DNA of 64,000 nucleotides from Halobium salinum (GTDB lineage: Archaea > Halobacteriota > Halobacteria > Halobacteriales > Haloferacaceae), in the NCBI RefSeq assembly GCF_026586625.1, contig NZ_JAODIW010000008.1, forward strand, positions 328,382-392,381, given 5' to 3'. Below the pieces are notes generated by a model, which made no database searches, had not been told where the DNA came from, and saw only the letters and a program-made list of their open reading frames with translations. Made by a program: the position numbers and the translations under genes. Position 1 is the first letter of the stretch. Each line of letters starts with the position of its first letter. Shown here one piece after another: positions 20,010-28,715 of this stretch.

Positions 20010-20204
20010 ATGAGCGGGTCGCGACTCTGGGGCGCGCTCGGCGTGGCAGTCGCTCTGCTCGGCGTCGTCATCATCGCTCCCGAGACGCTCACCGGAATCG
20101 TCGAGCACGGGGTCACGTCGCCGGAGGTGCTGTACGGGTTCGGCGTCGTGCTCGCGGCCGTCGTCACGGTACTCATCGTTCTGCCGAGCATGGTTCGCGG
20201 GTAA
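20010..20204 (+). CDS. Two-helix small membrane protein
   Basis: 64 residues from the ATG at 20010: MSGSRLWGALG, a first helix (VAVALLGVVIIAP), a short polar loop, and a second helix (VLYGFGVVLAAVVTVLIVLP). It looks like a real haloarchaeal small membrane protein, since the two helices and short charged ends are well formed. I cannot assign a family. It sits divergent to trkH. Confidence 0.7.
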   Translation: MSGSRLWGALGVAVALLGVVIIAPETLTGIVEHGVTSPEVLYGFGVVLAAVVTVLIVLPSMVRG

Positions 20205-20268
20205 GTCGGCGCGGACCGCCGCCGACACGACCGGTACGAACCGAGCGGACCGGGCCGGACCGAGAAAC

Positions 20269-20275
20269 TTTTTTA
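20269..20275 (+). promoter_or_regulatory. TATA-like box of the PHP gene
   Basis: TTTTTTA, 22-29 bases before the GTG at 20298. It supports a leaderless transcript beginning at that GTG. Confidence 0.55.
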
Positions 20276-20297
20276 GGGGAATCGACAAGGAGCGCTC

Positions 20298-20981
20298 GTG
20301 CTATCGGTCGAGCTGCACGCGCACTCCGCGCTCTCGTACGACGGCCGCGACCCCGTCGAGCTGCTGCTCGAACAGGCCGCCGCCGTCGGCCTCGACGCCC
20401 TCGCCGTCACCGACCACGACGAGATAGACGCCAGCGTAGCGGCCGCGGAACGGGCCCCGGAGTACGGACTCGTCGGCATCCCCGGTATGGAAGTGACGAC
20501 CGCCGCGGGCCACCTCCTGGCGTTCGGCATCGACGAACTCGTGCCGGCCGGCCTCCCCTTCGACGAGACGCTCGACCGCATCCGCGACCTCGGCGGGGTC
20601 GCAGTCGTCCCCCACCCGTTCCAGAAGTCCCGCCACGGCGTCGCGCCACACGTCTCGCGTGACCAACTCGCGAGCGCCGACGCCATCGAGACGTACAACT
20701 CCCGACTCCTGACCGGCGTCGCCAACAGACGCGCCGACCGCTTCGCCGTCCGCCGGGGGCTACCGACGACCGCCGGCAGCGACGCCCACATCGCCGAGAT
20801 GGTCGGGCAGGCGGTGACGGAAGTCGGCACCGACGAGCGCAGCGCGGCGGCGATTCTCGACGCCATCGTCGACGGGCGAGCCAGCGTCAACGGGAGTCGG
20901 ACGCCGTGGCGGGTCTCCGCCAGACAGGCCGCCGGCGGCGCGAAACGGCGGGTTCGACACCGCTTCGCCGACCTGCTGTGA
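20298..20981 (+). CDS. PHP-domain metal-dependent phosphoesterase
   Basis: 227 residues. The PHP active-site motifs are intact: ELHAHSALSYDG near residue 5 (HxH), VTDHDEID near 38, GMEVTT near 62, VVPHPF near 101 and AGSDAH near 157. These proteins hydrolyse phosphoesters such as nucleoside phosphates or nucleotides. The start is GTG, supported by the TATA-like run just upstream. Its TGA overlaps the GTG of the next gene (GTGA), so the two are translationally coupled. Confidence 0.92.
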   Translation: MLSVELHAHSALSYDGRDPVELLLEQAAAVGLDALAVTDHDEIDASVAAAERAPEYGLVGIPGMEVTTAAGHLLAFGIDELVPAGLPFDETLDRIRDLGGVAVVPHPFQKSRHGVAPHVSRDQLASADAIETYNSRLLTGVANRRADRFAVRRGLPTTAGSDAHIAEMVGQAVTEVGTDERSAAAILDAIVDGRASVNGSRTPWRVSARQAAGGAKRRVRHRFADLL

Positions 20982-22084
20982 CCGCCGCAGGGGAGGACGA
21001 ATCCGACCTGTCGGGCGTCGACGCCGACCTCGTCCGGGCGGCGCTCGGGGACAGTACCCCGCTCCCCGGCACCGGCGGGTTCGCCGGACGCCTCGACGGC
21101 GCCCTCGTCAGGGACGTGCTCGGCCGCCGGCCGGTGTTCTCCGAGGCCGACGATCCGACCGTCTGGAGCGACGACCCGACCGACCTCGTCGACCCCGACC
21201 CGGTTCCGGCCGGCTGTGTCCGTGACGGGACCGGCGACCGACGGGTGTGGACGCTCCCGTCGCCGCCGGCGTCCGATTCGGAGTCGGCCGGCGACACCGT
21301 CGAGTCGGCGGTCCGAACGAGCGTCGAGTCCGTCGACGCCGACGGGTTGGCCGTCGCGTTCTCCGGCGGCGTCGACTCCGCAGTCGTCGCCGCCGGCGTC
21401 CCCGAGGCGCCGTGTTACGTCGCCGGCTTCCCCGGCTCACACGACGTGGCCGCCGCTCGCGACGCCGCCGACGCGATGGGTCGCGAGTTGCGGGTGGTCG
21501 AACTCACCCACGACGACCTCGAACGGGCGGTGCCCGAGATTTCCCGGGCGACCGGTCGGGCGAACGCCATGGACGTCGCCATCGCCCTCCCGCTGTACCT
21601 CGTCGCCGAGTGCGTCGCCGCCGACGGGTACGACCGCCTCGCACTCGGGCAGGGAGCCGACGAACTGTTCGGGGGGTACGCGAAGGTCGTCGACCCCGCC
21701 GAGGACCACCGCGTCGACGCCGACACCGTCCGCGGGGCGACCCGCGAGGTCGTCGCGTCGCTCCCCGACCAACTGACCCGCGACGTGCTGACGCTCCGTG
21801 CCGCCGGCGTCGAGCCGGTGACGCCGCTGCTCCACGACCGGGTCGTCGACGCGGCGCTCCGACTGCCGGACGACCTCCTCGTCTCGGGCGACGAGCGGAA
21901 GGTGGCGCTCCGGCAGGCGGCGAGGGGGTTGGTGCCGGAGTCGGTTCGGACGGCCGACAAGAAGGCGGTCCAGTACGGCACCTACGCGTCGCGGGAACTG
22001 GATCGGCTGGCTCGGCAGGCCGGGTTCAAGCGGCGGATGGACGACCACGTCGGGCAGTACGTCGAGTCGTTGCTGGAGGAGTAG
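20978..22084 (+). CDS. Asparagine-synthase-like ATP-pyrophosphatase, no glutaminase domain
   Basis: 368 residues from the GTG at 20978, which overlaps the stop of the PHP gene. The PP-loop AFSGGVDSAVV near residue 127 and LALGQGADELFGGY near 224 are the adenylate-forming core of asparagine synthase. The N-terminal 110 residues do not have the Cys-2 glutamine amidotransferase, so an external amine or ammonia would be needed. Haloarchaea commonly carry this form. Its substrate is not established; coupling with a PHP phosphoesterase suggests a joint pathway. Confidence 0.9.
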   Translation: MTAAGEDESDLSGVDADLVRAALGDSTPLPGTGGFAGRLDGALVRDVLGRRPVFSEADDPTVWSDDPTDLVDPDPVPAGCVRDGTGDRRVWTLPSPPASDSESAGDTVESAVRTSVESVDADGLAVAFSGGVDSAVVAAGVPEAPCYVAGFPGSHDVAAARDAADAMGRELRVVELTHDDLERAVPEISRATGRANAMDVAIALPLYLVAECVAADGYDRLALGQGADELFGGYAKVVDPAEDHRVDADTVRGATREVVASLPDQLTRDVLTLRAAGVEPVTPLLHDRVVDAALRLPDDLLVSGDERKVALRQAARGLVPESVRTADKKAVQYGTYASRELDRLARQAGFKRRMDDHVGQYVESLLEE

Positions 22085-22213
22085 GGCGAACAGGCGACAC
22101 GTCGGCCCGCGGGACGTGGAGTCGGCACTCGGAGCGGCGTGTCACACGACAGCCTCGACCGGCTCCGGAGCGACTCGTCAGGACATACGCCGGGGTGGTC
22201 CCGGCATCGCGTA

Positions 22214-22723
22214 TCAACCTTCGGTGTGAGCGGTCGCCGACGACTCGGCCGTGGCGGCCGCGACCGCCTCGACGGCTTCGATACCGATTTCGACCGTATC
22301 GGGGTCCACGTCGCTCGCTCGAAGCTCCGCGGGCGTGTACCACTGCCAGACTTCGGGGTCTTCCTCGTCGTCGCCGTCGGGGTCGATGTCGCGGGAGTCG
22401 GCTTCGGCGAAGAACACGTGGTCTATGTGCTGGTGGTACGCTTCCCCGTCCTCGTTCACGTCGATGTCGTACAGCATCTGATAGCGCGGCGAGGGGAGCG
22501 CGCGGCCCGCCGGTGCCGGCACGTCGGGGGCATCGCCGACGAGTTCGGCGGCGAGGCCGGTCTCCTCTCTCACCTCGCGGAGGCCGGCCTCGTGGGGGAG
22601 TTCGTCGCGGTCGACGTGCCCGCCGGGCGGGATGCGGATGCCGAGACGGTCGTGCTCGTGGAGGGCGACGGCGCCGTCGTTGACGACGTAGACGGTGGCA
22701 GTGAAGTGGCGGGTGGTCTCCAT
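22214..22723 (-). CDS. Nudix hydrolase
   Basis: 169 residues. The Nudix box runs from GGHVDRDELP to AGLREVREETGL near residues 34-57 and has the needed Gly, Glu and REVREETG residues. The family hydrolyses nucleoside diphosphates linked to another group. A central YHQHIDHVFFAEAD and the C-terminal WYTPAEL are typical of a generic house-cleaning Nudix. The tail is Ala-rich. It lies 88 bases downstream of tfb on the same strand. Confidence 0.92.
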   Translation of the reverse strand: METTRHFTATVYVVNDGAVALHEHDRLGIRIPPGGHVDRDELPHEAGLREVREETGLAAELVGDAPDVPAPAGRALPSPRYQMLYDIDVNEDGEAYHQHIDHVFFAEADSRDIDPDGDDEEDPEVWQWYTPAELRASDVDPDTVEIGIEAVEAVAAATAESSATAHTEG

Positions 22724-22810
22724 GGCAGTCGCTCCGAACGCAGCGGCTTCGGCGTTGCGGATTCGGGTGGAAAAGACGGTGACTGCCGGCAGGTGGCTAC
22801 GCTTCCGGCG

Positions 22811-23800
22811 TTACGGCAGCTGGACCGCTTCCTCGGCTTCGAGCAGCTCGTGGTAGCGGTTCCGGATGGTGACCTCGGAGATGTTCGCCACGTCGCTGAC
22901 CTCGCTCTGTGTCACCTTCTCGTTGGTGAGCAGCGAGGCGGCGTACACCGCGGCGGCCGCGAGTCCGACCGGGGACTTCCCGGAGTGGACGCCCTGCTCT
23001 TTCGCGTTCTTCAGGAGCTGTCGAGCGCGACGCTCTGCCTCGTCGGAGAGGCCGAGGTCGGAGGCGAACCGCGGCACGTAGCTCTCGGGGTCGGCGGGCT
23101 GAATCTCGAGCTTGAGCTCGCGGACGATGTAGCGGTACGTCCGGGCGATCTCGTCCTTCTCGACGCGGGAGACGGCCGAAATCTCGTCGAGACTGCGCGG
23201 CGTGCCGGCCTGTCGGGCCGCGGCGTACAGCGCGCTGGTCGCGACGCCCTCGATAGAGCGACCCGGGAGCAGGTCCTCGTCGAGCGCGCGGCGGTAGATG
23301 ACCGACGAGGTCTCGCGGACGTTGTCCGGGAGACCGAGCGCGGAGGCCATGCGGTCGATTTCGCCGAGGGCCTGCTTCAGGTTGCGCTCCTTGGAGTCGC
23401 GGGTACGGAAGCGCTCGTTCCACGTGCGCAGACGCTGCATCTTCTCGCGCTGGCGGCTGGACAGGGAGTTGCCGTAGGCGTCCTTGTTCTGCCAGCCGAT
23501 GTTCGTCGACAGCCCCTTGTCGTGCATCATGTTCGTCGTCGGCGCGCCGACGCGGGACTTCTGGTCTTTCTCCTTCGAGTCGAACGCGCGCCACTCGGGG
23601 CCGTGGTCGATGGAGTCCTCGTCGACGACGAGACCACAGTCCTGACAGACGGTCTCGCCGTGTTCGTTGTCGGTCGCGAGGTGGCCGCCACACTCCGGAC
23701 AGTGGAGCTCCTCGTCTGCGGTCTCGTTCTCGTCGGCACCGGTTTCGGCCTCGTTCTCTCGGGCTCGCTCGGCCGTGTAGCTTCGGACGCTTTCAGTCAT
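22811..23800 (-). CDS. tfb: Transcription initiation factor IIB
   Basis: 329 residues, full-length TFB. The N-terminal zinc ribbon is CPECGG then CQDCGLVVDE (residues 33-60), followed by the B-finger region EWRAFD and two cyclin-like repeats (GRSIEGVATSALYAAAR near 185; GKSPVGLAAAAVYAAS near 280). It recruits RNA polymerase to TBP-bound promoters. The ATG at 23800 gives the family N-terminus MTESVRSY; the longer frame to 23869 is His/Pro-rich junk. Haloarchaea have several TFBs with different promoter preferences, and which one this is cannot be told here. Confidence 0.95.
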   Translation of the reverse strand: MTESVRSYTAERARENEAETGADENETADEELHCPECGGHLATDNEHGETVCQDCGLVVDEDSIDHGPEWRAFDSKEKDQKSRVGAPTTNMMHDKGLSTNIGWQNKDAYGNSLSSRQREKMQRLRTWNERFRTRDSKERNLKQALGEIDRMASALGLPDNVRETSSVIYRRALDEDLLPGRSIEGVATSALYAAARQAGTPRSLDEISAVSRVEKDEIARTYRYIVRELKLEIQPADPESYVPRFASDLGLSDEAERRARQLLKNAKEQGVHSGKSPVGLAAAAVYAASLLTNEKVTQSEVSDVANISEVTIRNRYHELLEAEEAVQLP

Positions 23801-23889
23801 TGTGTGCTGGGGGGTTAGGGGGGGGTGGGTGGGGTGAGTCAGATGGCTCTGCGTCCTGTCGTTCTTCACTCCCCTCTAGCGGAGTCTGC

Positions 23890-23923
23890 TACTTAAGACT
23901 TCTGTCTTATTACACTACATGTA
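23890..23923 (-). promoter_or_regulatory. tfb promoter with inverted repeats
   Basis: The minus strand has CTTAAGTA (23890-23897) as a TATA-like element about 90 bases before the tfb ATG, implying a leader of roughly 65 bases. Overlapping it is AAGAC-TTCT-GTCTT (23895-23908), and TACATGTA (23916-23923) lies just upstream. These palindromes are candidate binding sites for a regulator of tfb. Confidence 0.5.
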
Positions 23924-24135
23924 AAAAAGAAAATTGAGTCTGTGAAGTTCGTACCGGCCGAAACCGATTCCGTCGACCGGGTGGCGACGGGTTCCCGGGT
24001 TCACCACCACTCCTCACGTGAAGATATATGTAGGTTTCGTCGCCGAGGGGTGAATCGGAGGCGCTCGGGTCGGTGCGGGTGAGTGACCGCCCCCGATTCG
24101 AAACCCTTACTCCCGGTCCGTGGCACCGACGAGGT

Positions 24136-24435
24136 ATGAGCGACACCGCCGACGAGGAGCGCGCGGCGTCGGTGACCGCCGACGACGTCCGTCACGTCGC
24201 CGAACTGGCGCGGGTCGACCTCGACGAGGGCGAGGTCGACGAGTTCGCCGCGCAGTTCGTCGACATCCTGGAGTACTTCGAGGCGCTCGACGAAGTCCCC
24301 GAAGTCGACACCGAGGACGACCTCGCGAACGTCATGCGGCCCGACGAGGTCCGCGACGGCCTCAGTCAGGAGGAGGCGCTCTCGAACGCCACGGAGACCG
24401 AAGACGGCTACTTCAAAGGACCGCGGGTGTCCTGA
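24136..24435 (+). CDS. gatC: Asp/Glu-tRNA amidotransferase subunit C
   Basis: 99 residues. It shows the GatC pattern DVRHVAELARVDLDEGEVDEF, then ILEYFEALDEV and the ending GYFKGPRV. GatC stabilises the GatA/GatB complex that converts Glu-tRNA(Gln) or Asp-tRNA(Asn) into the amide form. It directly abuts gatA (next codon at 24436). gatB is not in the window. Confidence 0.95.
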   Translation: MSDTADEERAASVTADDVRHVAELARVDLDEGEVDEFAAQFVDILEYFEALDEVPEVDTEDDLANVMRPDEVRDGLSQEEALSNATETEDGYFKGPRVS

Positions 24436-25734
24436 ATGGCCGACGCCGACCTCAACGTCTTCGTCACGGAGGAGCGCATCGAGGGCGAGGACGACGGTCC
24501 CCTCGCCGGGAAGACGGTCGCCGTCAAGGACAACCTCTCGACCGAGGGCGTTCGCACCACCTGCGGGTCCGCCATGCTCGATGACTACGTTCCGCCGTAC
24601 GACGCCACCGTCGTCCGCCGCCTGAAGGGGGCCGGCGCCACCATCGTCGGCAAGGCGAACATGGACGAGTTCGGGATGGGCGGCACGACCGAGACCTCCG
24701 CCTACGGCCCGACGCGGAACCCCGTCGACCCCGAGCGCGTCCCCGGCGGCTCCTCGGGCGGGTCGGCGGCCGCCGTCGCCGCCGGCGAGGCCGACCTCGC
24801 GCTCGGCACCGACACCGGCGGCTCCGTCCGTAACCCCGCCGCCTTCTGTGGCGTCGTCGGCATCAAGCCGACCTACGGGTTGGTCTCGCGATACGGGCTC
24901 GTCGCCTACGCAAACTCCCTCGAACAGGTCGGCCCGCTGGCCCCGACCGTCGAGGGGGCCGCCGCCCTGCTCGACGCCGTCGCCGGCCCCGACGAGCGCG
25001 ACGGGACCACCCGCGACCCGACCGAGGCCGTCGACGACTACCCCGACGGGAGCTACGCGGACGCCGCCGACGGCGACGTGGACGGCACCACGATAGGGGT
25101 CGTCTCCGACCTCGTCGAGGGCGCCGACGAGGCGGTCGTCGGGGCGTTCGAGGACGCGATTGCGGACCTCGAATCCCAGGGCGCGGAGGTCGTCGACGTG
25201 TCGCTCGAGTCGGTCGAGCACGCCGTGCAGGCGTACTACGTCATCGCCATGTCCGAGGCCTCCTCGAACCTCGCGCGCTACGACGGCGTGCGCTACGGGA
25301 AGTCGGGGGGCTACGAGGGCAACTGGAACGACGCGTTCGCCCGCGCCCGCGAGGAAGGGTTCGGCCCGGAGGTCAAGCGCCGAATCCTTCTCGGCACCTA
25401 CGCCCTCTCGGCGGGCTACCACGACAAGTACTACAAGAAGGCGCAGGACGCCCGCGCGTGGGTGAAGCAGGACTTCGACGAGGCCCTGAGCGAGGCCGAC
25501 GTGCTCGCGACGCCGACGATGCCCGTCCTGCCGCCGAAGGTCGGCGACAGCCTCGACGACCCCCTCTCGCTGTACCTGATGGACGCGAACACCGTCCCGG
25601 TGAACCTCGCGAACCTCCCCGCCATCTCGGTGCCGGCGGGCGAGGCCGAGGGGCTCCCGGTCGGCCTCCAGCTCGTCGGCCCGAAGTTCGGCGAGCACGA
25701 TATCGTCCGGGTCGCGAGCGCGGTCGAGAACTGA
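24436..25734 (+). CDS. gatA: Asp/Glu-tRNA amidotransferase subunit A
   Basis: 432 residues, an amidase-signature protein that releases ammonia from glutamine for tRNA transamidation. The catalytic Ser-cisSer-Lys are visible: AVKDN near residue 34 (Lys), GGSSGGSAAAVA near 105 (Ser), and TDTGGSVRNPA near 129 (second Ser region). The length matches short archaeal GatA. It starts immediately after the gatC stop. It converges on the TrkA-like gene, with a T-rich run (25753-25757) between the stops. Confidence 0.95.
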   Translation: MADADLNVFVTEERIEGEDDGPLAGKTVAVKDNLSTEGVRTTCGSAMLDDYVPPYDATVVRRLKGAGATIVGKANMDEFGMGGTTETSAYGPTRNPVDPERVPGGSSGGSAAAVAAGEADLALGTDTGGSVRNPAAFCGVVGIKPTYGLVSRYGLVAYANSLEQVGPLAPTVEGAAALLDAVAGPDERDGTTRDPTEAVDDYPDGSYADAADGDVDGTTIGVVSDLVEGADEAVVGAFEDAIADLESQGAEVVDVSLESVEHAVQAYYVIAMSEASSNLARYDGVRYGKSGGYEGNWNDAFARAREEGFGPEVKRRILLGTYALSAGYHDKYYKKAQDARAWVKQDFDEALSEADVLATPTMPVLPPKVGDSLDDPLSLYLMDANTVPVNLANLPAISVPAGEAEGLPVGLQLVGPKFGEHDIVRVASAVEN

Positions 25735-25758
25735 ACGGTCGTTCCGTACCCCGTTTTC

Positions 25759-26445
25759 TCACCCCCTGAGCAGGTTCAGCACTTCGTCGACCACGTCGGA
25801 CTCGACGGCGACGACGTAGCGCGCACCGGGTTCGAGAACGGTCTCCGGGCCGCCGATGCGGTTTCCCTGGTAGTCGACGACGATGATGCTCCCGCGGGGG
25901 AGCCGCACCTCGTCGAGACGCTTGCCCGCGACGGGTGCACCTTCGGCTATCTCGACTTCGAGCACCTCCACGTCGCCGAACACCTCCTCGACGGTGCGGA
26001 CGCCGACGCCGGTTATCTCGTTGGCCGCGGTCCGGGCGCCGGAGCGTTCGGGGAAGACGACGCCGTCGACGAACTCGGCGTACAGGTCGTCCGGCGTCGT
26101 CGTCGTCCGCATGACGGTTCGCACGTCCGCGAGGCGCTGGGCGGCCATGCAGACCGCGAAGTTCGTCGCCTCGTCGTCGGTGAGCGCGGCGACTACGTCC
26201 GCGCGGTCGAGCCGTGCCTGTCGGAGCACGGAGGGCCGGGAGGCGTCGCCCTCGATGACGGTCGCGACGTACTCGTCGCTCAACTCGGCCGCGCGCTCGG
26301 CGTCAGTCTCGACGAGCGTCACGTTGTGGCCGCGGTCGTGGAGCAGTTCGGCGGTCCGGAGGCCGAGTTCGCCGCCGCCGGCGACGACGACGCGAAGGTC
26401 CCCGGTTCGTTCGTAGTCGGTGTCGGATGTCGGGTTTCGGCTCAT
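25759..26445 (-). CDS. TrkA-type NAD-binding regulator (RCK)
   Basis: 228 residues. A Rossmann fold with VVAGGGELGLRTAELL near residue 19 and LVETD near 43 forms TrkA-N; the second half (VLEVEIAEGAPVAGKRL onwards) is a TrkA-C domain. Such proteins gate K+ transporters by binding nucleotides. Here the ATG at 26445 begins one base after the stop of an APC permease, so the pair forms an operon and the protein probably regulates that permease. The upstream ATG at 26469 would overlap the permease by 23 bases. Confidence 0.9.
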   Translation of the reverse strand: MSRNPTSDTDYERTGDLRVVVAGGGELGLRTAELLHDRGHNVTLVETDAERAAELSDEYVATVIEGDASRPSVLRQARLDRADVVAALTDDEATNFAVCMAAQRLADVRTVMRTTTTPDDLYAEFVDGVVFPERSGARTAANEITGVGVRTVEEVFGDVEVLEVEIAEGAPVAGKRLDEVRLPRGSIIVVDYQGNRIGGPETVLEPGARYVVAVESDVVDEVLNLLRG

Positions 26446-26446
26446 A

Positions 26447-27862
26447 TCAGGCGGTCTCCTCGTCGACATCGGCGTCGAGGTCGATAGGTTCGGGGTCGGC
26501 GACGGTCGCCTCCGCGGCCGCCGTCGGTTCGGGGCGTCCCTCGTCCGTACGCCCGCTACGTGCCAGCAGGAGATAGACGACCCCCCCGAGAACCAGCCAG
26601 CCGACCGCGAGCGCCCATGTCTCGGCGTCGATGAACAGCCCCAGCAGGAGGTTGCAGACGATGCCCAGCGCGGGCGTCACGGGGTAGAAGGGCACCTGGA
26701 ACGGTCGCCGGAGGTCGGGCTGTTGGCGTCGGAGTCTGAACACGGCGACGTTGACGATGGTGAACCCCAGCAGGGAGAACAGGCTGGCGAGTTTCCCGAC
26801 GGTGCCGATGGGGACGACGAGGACGGCGACGAGCATCACCGCGGCGCTGGCGAGGACGCCGACGAACGGCGTCCCGTAGCGGTGGTGGAGCCGCCCGAGG
26901 ACGGCCGGGAGCTGTCGTTCCCGTCCCATCGCGAACGCCACGCGGCTGGAGCCGATGACGACGGCGTTGAGCGCGCTGATGGTCGAGAAGACGGCACCGA
27001 AGGCGATGATGGCCGCGCCGGTCCCCAACACCGGGAGCGAGGGCATGAACCCCTCCGCGGCCTGCGCGACGGCCGTCTCCCCCGCGGCGGCGAGGCGCTC
27101 CGGGCCGAGTGTCCCGATGGCGACGAACACGACGAACAGGTAGACGACGACCGTGACGACGACCGAGAGCAGGATGGCCCGCGGGATGTTCACGGTCGGA
27201 TTCTCGACCTCCTCGGTCACCGTCGCGATGAGGTCGTACCCCTGGAAGGCGATGAACGTCAGCCCCATCGCCGGGAGCACCGCGAGCGCCCCGTTCGGGA
27301 ACAGCGGGTCGAACTCGGCGCCGCGGGCGACCGGGAGGCCGAGGACGACGAACAGCCCGAGGATGGCGATTTTGACGAGCGTGATGGCCGTCTCCGCCCC
27401 GCCGCTGGCCTCCGTCGACAGCGCGTTCAGCGCGACGAGGACGACGACGGCCAGGAGGGCGTAGGCGACGGGTGGGCCCGGCAGGGTCACGCCGTACAGG
27501 TGGACGAATTCCACGAAGTTCGAGGAGAACCCGAGCGCGTACAGCGCGCCCGCGATCATGTACGTGAACCACCGCGTCCACCCCATGACGAACGCGACGG
27601 GCGCCGAGAACACCTCGCGGACGTAGGCGTACCCGCCGCCGTTCCGAGGAATCGCGGCCGCGAGTTCGGCGTACGAGAGTGCGGTGAACGTCGTCACGCC
27701 GCCGTTGAGGGCGAACGCGACGATGGCGGCGGGACCGGCGAGTTCGGTCGCCAACCCCGTGAGGACGAAGATACCCGCCCCGATCATCGCCCCGATGCCG
27801 ACCATCGTCGCGTCGAGCAGACCCAGGCTCGCCGCGGGCGCACGCTCCCCGGGCTGACTCAC
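26447..27862 (-). CDS. APC-family amino acid/cation permease
   Basis: 471 residues with 12 predicted membrane segments. The first helix has GIGAMIGAGIFVLTGLA near residue 22, a classic APC substrate-binding loop, and FQGYDLIATVTEEVENP near 220 matches the sixth-helix region. The C-terminal tail is acidic. The start codon is GTG. The gene is followed by a TrkA-type regulator, a known arrangement in haloarchaea for NAD-controlled permeases. The substrate is probably an amino acid but cannot be named. Confidence 0.92.
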   Translation of the reverse strand: MSQPGERAPAASLGLLDATMVGIGAMIGAGIFVLTGLATELAGPAAIVAFALNGGVTTFTALSYAELAAAIPRNGGGYAYVREVFSAPVAFVMGWTRWFTYMIAGALYALGFSSNFVEFVHLYGVTLPGPPVAYALLAVVVLVALNALSTEASGGAETAITLVKIAILGLFVVLGLPVARGAEFDPLFPNGALAVLPAMGLTFIAFQGYDLIATVTEEVENPTVNIPRAILLSVVVTVVVYLFVVFVAIGTLGPERLAAAGETAVAQAAEGFMPSLPVLGTGAAIIAFGAVFSTISALNAVVIGSSRVAFAMGRERQLPAVLGRLHHRYGTPFVGVLASAAVMLVAVLVVPIGTVGKLASLFSLLGFTIVNVAVFRLRRQQPDLRRPFQVPFYPVTPALGIVCNLLLGLFIDAETWALAVGWLVLGGVVYLLLARSGRTDEGRPEPTAAAEATVADPEPIDLDADVDEETA

Positions 27863-27957
27863 GGTTCACCTCCGGTCGCCGGTCCGAACCGGCCGGGCGA
27901 AGCGTGCATACTGCTACCAATCGTCGGTGCGGAGCTAAAACGTTCCTCCCGACGGGG

Positions 27958-28101
27958 TTACTCGACGTCCAACAACTGGAGCGCCTGTCGGATGTGGAAA
28001 CTCGTGGTGGGGTGCTCGGCGCTGTCGAGAGCCGAACGGAGGTGGTCCCGAAGTGTGTCGTCACGGTCGTCGGCCTCCGTGGGGGGGTCGAAACGGGTCA
28101 T
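27958..28101 (-). CDS. 47-residue haloarchaeal small protein
   Basis: A short frame from the ATG at 28101 to the TAA at 27958. It begins MTRFDPPTEADDRDD, continues LRDHLRSALDSAEHPTTSF and ends HIRQALQLLDVE. The RSALDSAEHPTTSFHIRQALQLLD segment resembles a predicted helical family in halophiles as I remember it. Its strong acidity fits a real halophilic protein. It is divergent to the MTH865 gene. Confidence 0.6.
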   Translation of the reverse strand: MTRFDPPTEADDRDDTLRDHLRSALDSAEHPTTSFHIRQALQLLDVE

Positions 28102-28256
28102 ACCCCCACACAGATGTGGCCGATAGTTAATGTTTTGATAGTGTCACGAACTTTCGGCCGGACAGGAGCCACGTCGCCGTTCGGTCGGCCAACAACGACC
28201 AACTCGTTTTCGGTGGTTCCGGAACGCTTTTGCGGTCGTCGTCTGTGCGTGACAGC

Positions 28257-28526
28257 ATGGCAAGCGAAGAAGTGGAGAGCGAACTCCGCACGCAGCTCCT
28301 CGAAGCGTTCTCGGGCGCCGACTACCCCGTCAGCAACCAGATGGACCTCGTCCCCGCCCTCCCGAACGGGCCGGGCACGAAGTTCGAGGCCGGCGACGGC
28401 GAGGTGTCGTTCACCGCGATGGAGATGGCCGCGAAGCTGGGCAGTCACCAGGAGTTCCCCTACGACTCCGCCGAGAAGCTCGTCGACGACGTGATGGAGG
28501 GGCTCCGCGAAGAGGGGATGCTCTGA
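28257..28526 (+). CDS. MTH865-family small protein
   Basis: 89 residues. FSGADYPVSNQMDLVPALP near residue 18 and KLVDDVMEGLREEGML at the end follow the MTH865 pattern: a small alpha-helical archaeal protein of unknown function (structure known for the Methanothermobacter member). Start is the ATG at 28257; the extension to 28230 lacks homology. Confidence 0.88.
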   Translation: MASEEVESELRTQLLEAFSGADYPVSNQMDLVPALPNGPGTKFEAGDGEVSFTAMEMAAKLGSHQEFPYDSAEKLVDDVMEGLREEGML

Positions 28527-28715
28527 GCGGACGGTCGTAACCGGGTCCGAGTCGCTCGCCGACACGGTCGGTGGTGGCTCGGACCCGAGCCCCGAGGCGA
28601 CCCGCTTCCGACCCACCTCCTCGGCCGTCGCGACTCCTTCCTCGCGATGGCCGCGCAGTCCTCGACGTGAGCCACCGCTGGAGCGGTCGCTGTCGACCCG
28701 ACCGCCCGGACTGCG

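Noticed and set aside
26420-28126. 568-residue frame antisense to the permease
   Set aside because: Highly charged, repetitive, motif-free; the opposite strand encodes an APC transporter with 12 helices.
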